A DNA stretch of 64,000 nucleotides, taken from the NCBI GenBank assembly GCA_030430755.1, contig JAUIKO010000001.1, forward strand, positions 62,001-126,000. The letters run 5' to 3'. Below, piece by piece: positions 62,245 through 64,000 of the stretch (within the stretch, counting starts at the first letter, position 1; the number at the start of each line of letters is the position of its first letter). The translations under genes were made by a program, and so were the position numbers. The DNA is from Fimbriimonadia bacterium. GTDB taxonomy: Bacteria > Armatimonadota > Fimbriimonadia > Fimbriimonadales > Fimbriimonadaceae. The notes beneath the pieces are model-generated. The model did not search any database and was not told the DNA's origin. It saw only the letters and a program-made list of their open reading frames with translations.

Positions 62245-63575
62245 TGAAAGATTTTTTAAATTTTTTTATATTTATTCGAAATTATATAAATTTATTTTTC
62301 ATTTTAGTTTTATTTGGGGTTTTTAATCATGTTATTGCTGTCAAGCAAGCAAAAGGAACTGGCAAAAAAGTAGTTTATTCAAGGAATAAAAAAAAGAGAT
62401 CATCGACTCACTCTAAAACAAAAAAAAATAGAGTTAGAAGAAAACAGAATGTTACTCAACCGAGAAAATCTGAGCATGAAAAACTGTTAGATGCTTTATC
62501 CGTAGATGATCCTAATTATCAGAAATTAACAGGAAACTTGAAGGATATAGATGCTGAAAAAAAGAAAATAGCTCAGAATTTAAGAAGTGCAAGAAGAGAT
62601 GTAACCAAAACAAAGAATGATTTATATCAAGTAGATGCTAAGCTGAATAGAATTTCTCAGGCTCTAGGACAGACGACTAAACGATTAAAACAGAACAGAA
62701 AAGAGCAGATCAATATAGCAAATAAACTGAAAGAGGTTACTAAACAGTATAAAGAAAACCAAGAAAAGGTTCGTATCCGAATTAAACAGATTTACAAACA
62801 GAGTGGACACTCTGCTCTTGGATTACTTATTACCTCATCAAATATTGGTGAGCTAGCTTCTAAAAAAGCGATTTTAGAACGGGTGGCTTCAAAAGATAGA
62901 GCGTTGTTTAATGAGTGTGCTAATCTAAAAAATGAATTAGAAGCAAGTCAAAAAAAACAGAAAGAACTCTCTGAGCAAATAACTCAGCTTATAGAGGAGA
63001 ATAAAACTCAACAAGAAAGAATGGTTTTGGTGCGTGATGAAAAAAATACGTGGCTGAAAAGTCTTTTACAAAAAAAAGATGAATTAGAAACAAAACATCA
63101 AGAATTAGATGCCGAGAGCAACAGTATCGCAAATCAGATTAGAGAATTTCAAAAAGAGCATTTAAATAATAAATCTGAGAATCCAGTTCATGAAGGTAAA
63201 TTTATTCTTCCAGTGAAAGGAAGACTTTCGAGTAAATTTGGATATCGTAGACATCCTATTTTGAAACGCAGAAAGCTCCATAATGGACAGGATATTGCTG
63301 CTCCACATGGTACATCTATATACGCAGCAGGAGATGGTATTGTTATTAGTTCTAGTTATAGAAGAGGTTATGGTAATACAGTCTTGGTTGATCACGGTAA
63401 GGGAATGACTACTCTTTATGCACACTGTTCTCAATTAATTGTTTCTGCTGGTGAGCATGTAAAACAAGGGCAGAAAATTGCTGCTGTCGGAACGACTGGT
63501 TTATCTACAGGACCTCATTTGCATTTTGAAATTCGTGTACATGGAAAACCTGTTGATCCCATGAGGTATTTATAG
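62244..63575 (+). CDS. Murein hydrolase activator-like M23 peptidase (EnvC-type)
   Basis: A 443-residue exported protein: a hydrophobic N-terminal segment (residues 10-35), a Lys/Arg-rich linker (KKRSSTHSKTKKNRVRRKQ), a long coiled coil (about 75-310), and a C-terminal LytM/M23 domain (about 325-440). The M23 zinc ligands are kept: HNGQD (His and Asp), and HLHFEIR, with LYAHCSQ. EnvC itself lost these, so this one may be an active endopeptidase and not just an amidase activator. It is coupled to ftsX (TAATG), in line with function in FtsEX-controlled cell separation. Confidence 0.85.
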   Translation: MKDFLNFFIFIRNYINLFFILVLFGVFNHVIAVKQAKGTGKKVVYSRNKKKRSSTHSKTKKNRVRRKQNVTQPRKSEHEKLLDALSVDDPNYQKLTGNLKDIDAEKKKIAQNLRSARRDVTKTKNDLYQVDAKLNRISQALGQTTKRLKQNRKEQINIANKLKEVTKQYKENQEKVRIRIKQIYKQSGHSALGLLITSSNIGELASKKAILERVASKDRALFNECANLKNELEASQKKQKELSEQITQLIEENKTQQERMVLVRDEKNTWLKSLLQKKDELETKHQELDAESNSIANQIREFQKEHLNNKSENPVHEGKFILPVKGRLSSKFGYRRHPILKRRKLHNGQDIAAPHGTSIYAAGDGIVISSSYRRGYGNTVLVDHGKGMTTLYAHCSQLIVSAGEHVKQGQKIAAVGTTGLSTGPHLHFEIRVHGKPVDPMRYL

Positions 63576-63583
63576 GAATATTT

Positions 63584-64000
63584 ATGCAAACAGATTTCTC
63601 TGCTAATATTCTTTTAGATTGGTACAGAAAAAATCGCAGAGATTTACCCTGGAGAAACTATGCAGATCCGTATGTAATTCTCATTAGTGAGGTGATGCTC
63701 CAGCAAACTCAAGTGAGTACAGTGATACCGTATTTTGAAAAATGGATTCAGAGGTTTCCAGATTTTGAATCTCTTTCTAAAGCTACAGAGCAAGAAGTGT
63801 TTCAGTACTGGCAAGGCTTAGGGTATTACCGTAGAGCTAAAATGCTACACCATCTTTCAAAAATAGTGGCTAATAATCATATTCCTGTTTGTTATAGTGA
63901 TTGGATTAAACTACCAGGGATTGGACCTTATACAGCTGCAGCCGTATCTGCCATTGCGTATAAGCAGTATGAAGCTGCTGTAGATACAAATATTCGTAGA
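63584..64000 (+). CDS. mutY: Adenine DNA glycosylase MutY, 5' part (cut by window end)
   Basis: The frame opens at ATG 63584, nine bases after the previous stop, and runs off the right edge. MutY removes A opposite 8-oxoG. It shows LPWRNYADPYVILISEVMLQQTQVSTVIPYF, WQGLGYYRRAKML, the HhH motif KLPGIGPYTAAAVSAIA and the catalytic Asp context AAVDTNIRR. About 139 residues are visible. The 4Fe-4S and MutT-like domains would lie beyond 64000. Confidence 0.93.
   Translation, partial: MQTDFSANILLDWYRKNRRDLPWRNYADPYVILISEVMLQQTQVSTVIPYFEKWIQRFPDFESLSKATEQEVFQYWQGLGYYRRAKMLHHLSKIVANNHIPVCYSDWIKLPGIGPYTAAAVSAIAYKQYEAAVDTNIRR

Overview
The window is low-GC chromosomal DNA (A+T rich throughout) from a diderm bacterium. 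The evidence for an outer membrane is a complete RND/MFP/TolC-type efflux operon, a beta-barrel-like exported protein and several lipoproteins. Housekeeping genes are intact: rpsB-tsf-pyrH-frr-uppS, rplJ-rplL, prfB, tyrS, topA, miaA-hfq-dapF and ftsE-ftsX plus an M23 peptidase. Both tRNA genes encode their 3' CCA. I cannot fix the phylum. The Hfq and UppS sequences do not look like typical Gamma- or Alphaproteobacteria; something near Armatimonadota or the cyanobacterial/Melainabacteria branch is possible, but this is a low-confidence impression. TGA is used as a stop (pyrH, hfq, miaA) and RF2 is present, so the genetic code is standard.

Layout. 0-7.5 kb: membrane and exported proteins of unknown function, an alpha-oxoamine synthase (Kbl-like), a two-domain glycosyltransferase, a MATE transporter and tRNA-Ser. 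7.6-15.2 kb: a class III aminotransferase followed by four exported leucine-rich-repeat proteins; three, in tandem on the minus strand, carry an F-box-like motif just after the signal peptide. 15.2-21 kb: prfB with its programmed +1 frameshift, then barrel-like protein, coiled-coil lipoprotein, nitroreductase and a repeat-bearing lipoprotein. 21-30 kb: repeat-rich spacer, rocD, the efflux operon, and an 0.9 kb gene-free spacer with degenerate repeats. 30-36 kb: LuxR-type regulator, M20 peptidase, Fur-family regulator, a small conserved-looking protein, tyrS and two exported unknowns. 36-46.8 kb: topA, feoB, amidohydrolase, histidine kinase, dapF/hfq/miaA and a lipoprotein. 47-54.5 kb: tRNA-Thr, the rpsB operon with a structured leader, a secreted hydrolase-like protein, and rplJ-rplL with a structured leader. 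54.5-64 kb: an interrupted GNAT acetyltransferase, DprA-like protein, AraC regulator, Y-family polymerase, secreted trypsin-like protease, exported J-domain protein, thioesterase, ftsE-ftsX-M23 and the start of mutY.

How it fits together. Exported F-box-LRR proteins, an exported J-domain protein, a secreted protease and a secreted lipase-fold protein suggest a bacterium that lives with or inside a eukaryotic host and handles host ubiquitin and chaperone systems. That lifestyle is inference: no dedicated type III or IV secretion genes are seen here. The most novel element is the F-box-LRR/Cys-repeat-LRR cluster at 8.85-15.2 kb.
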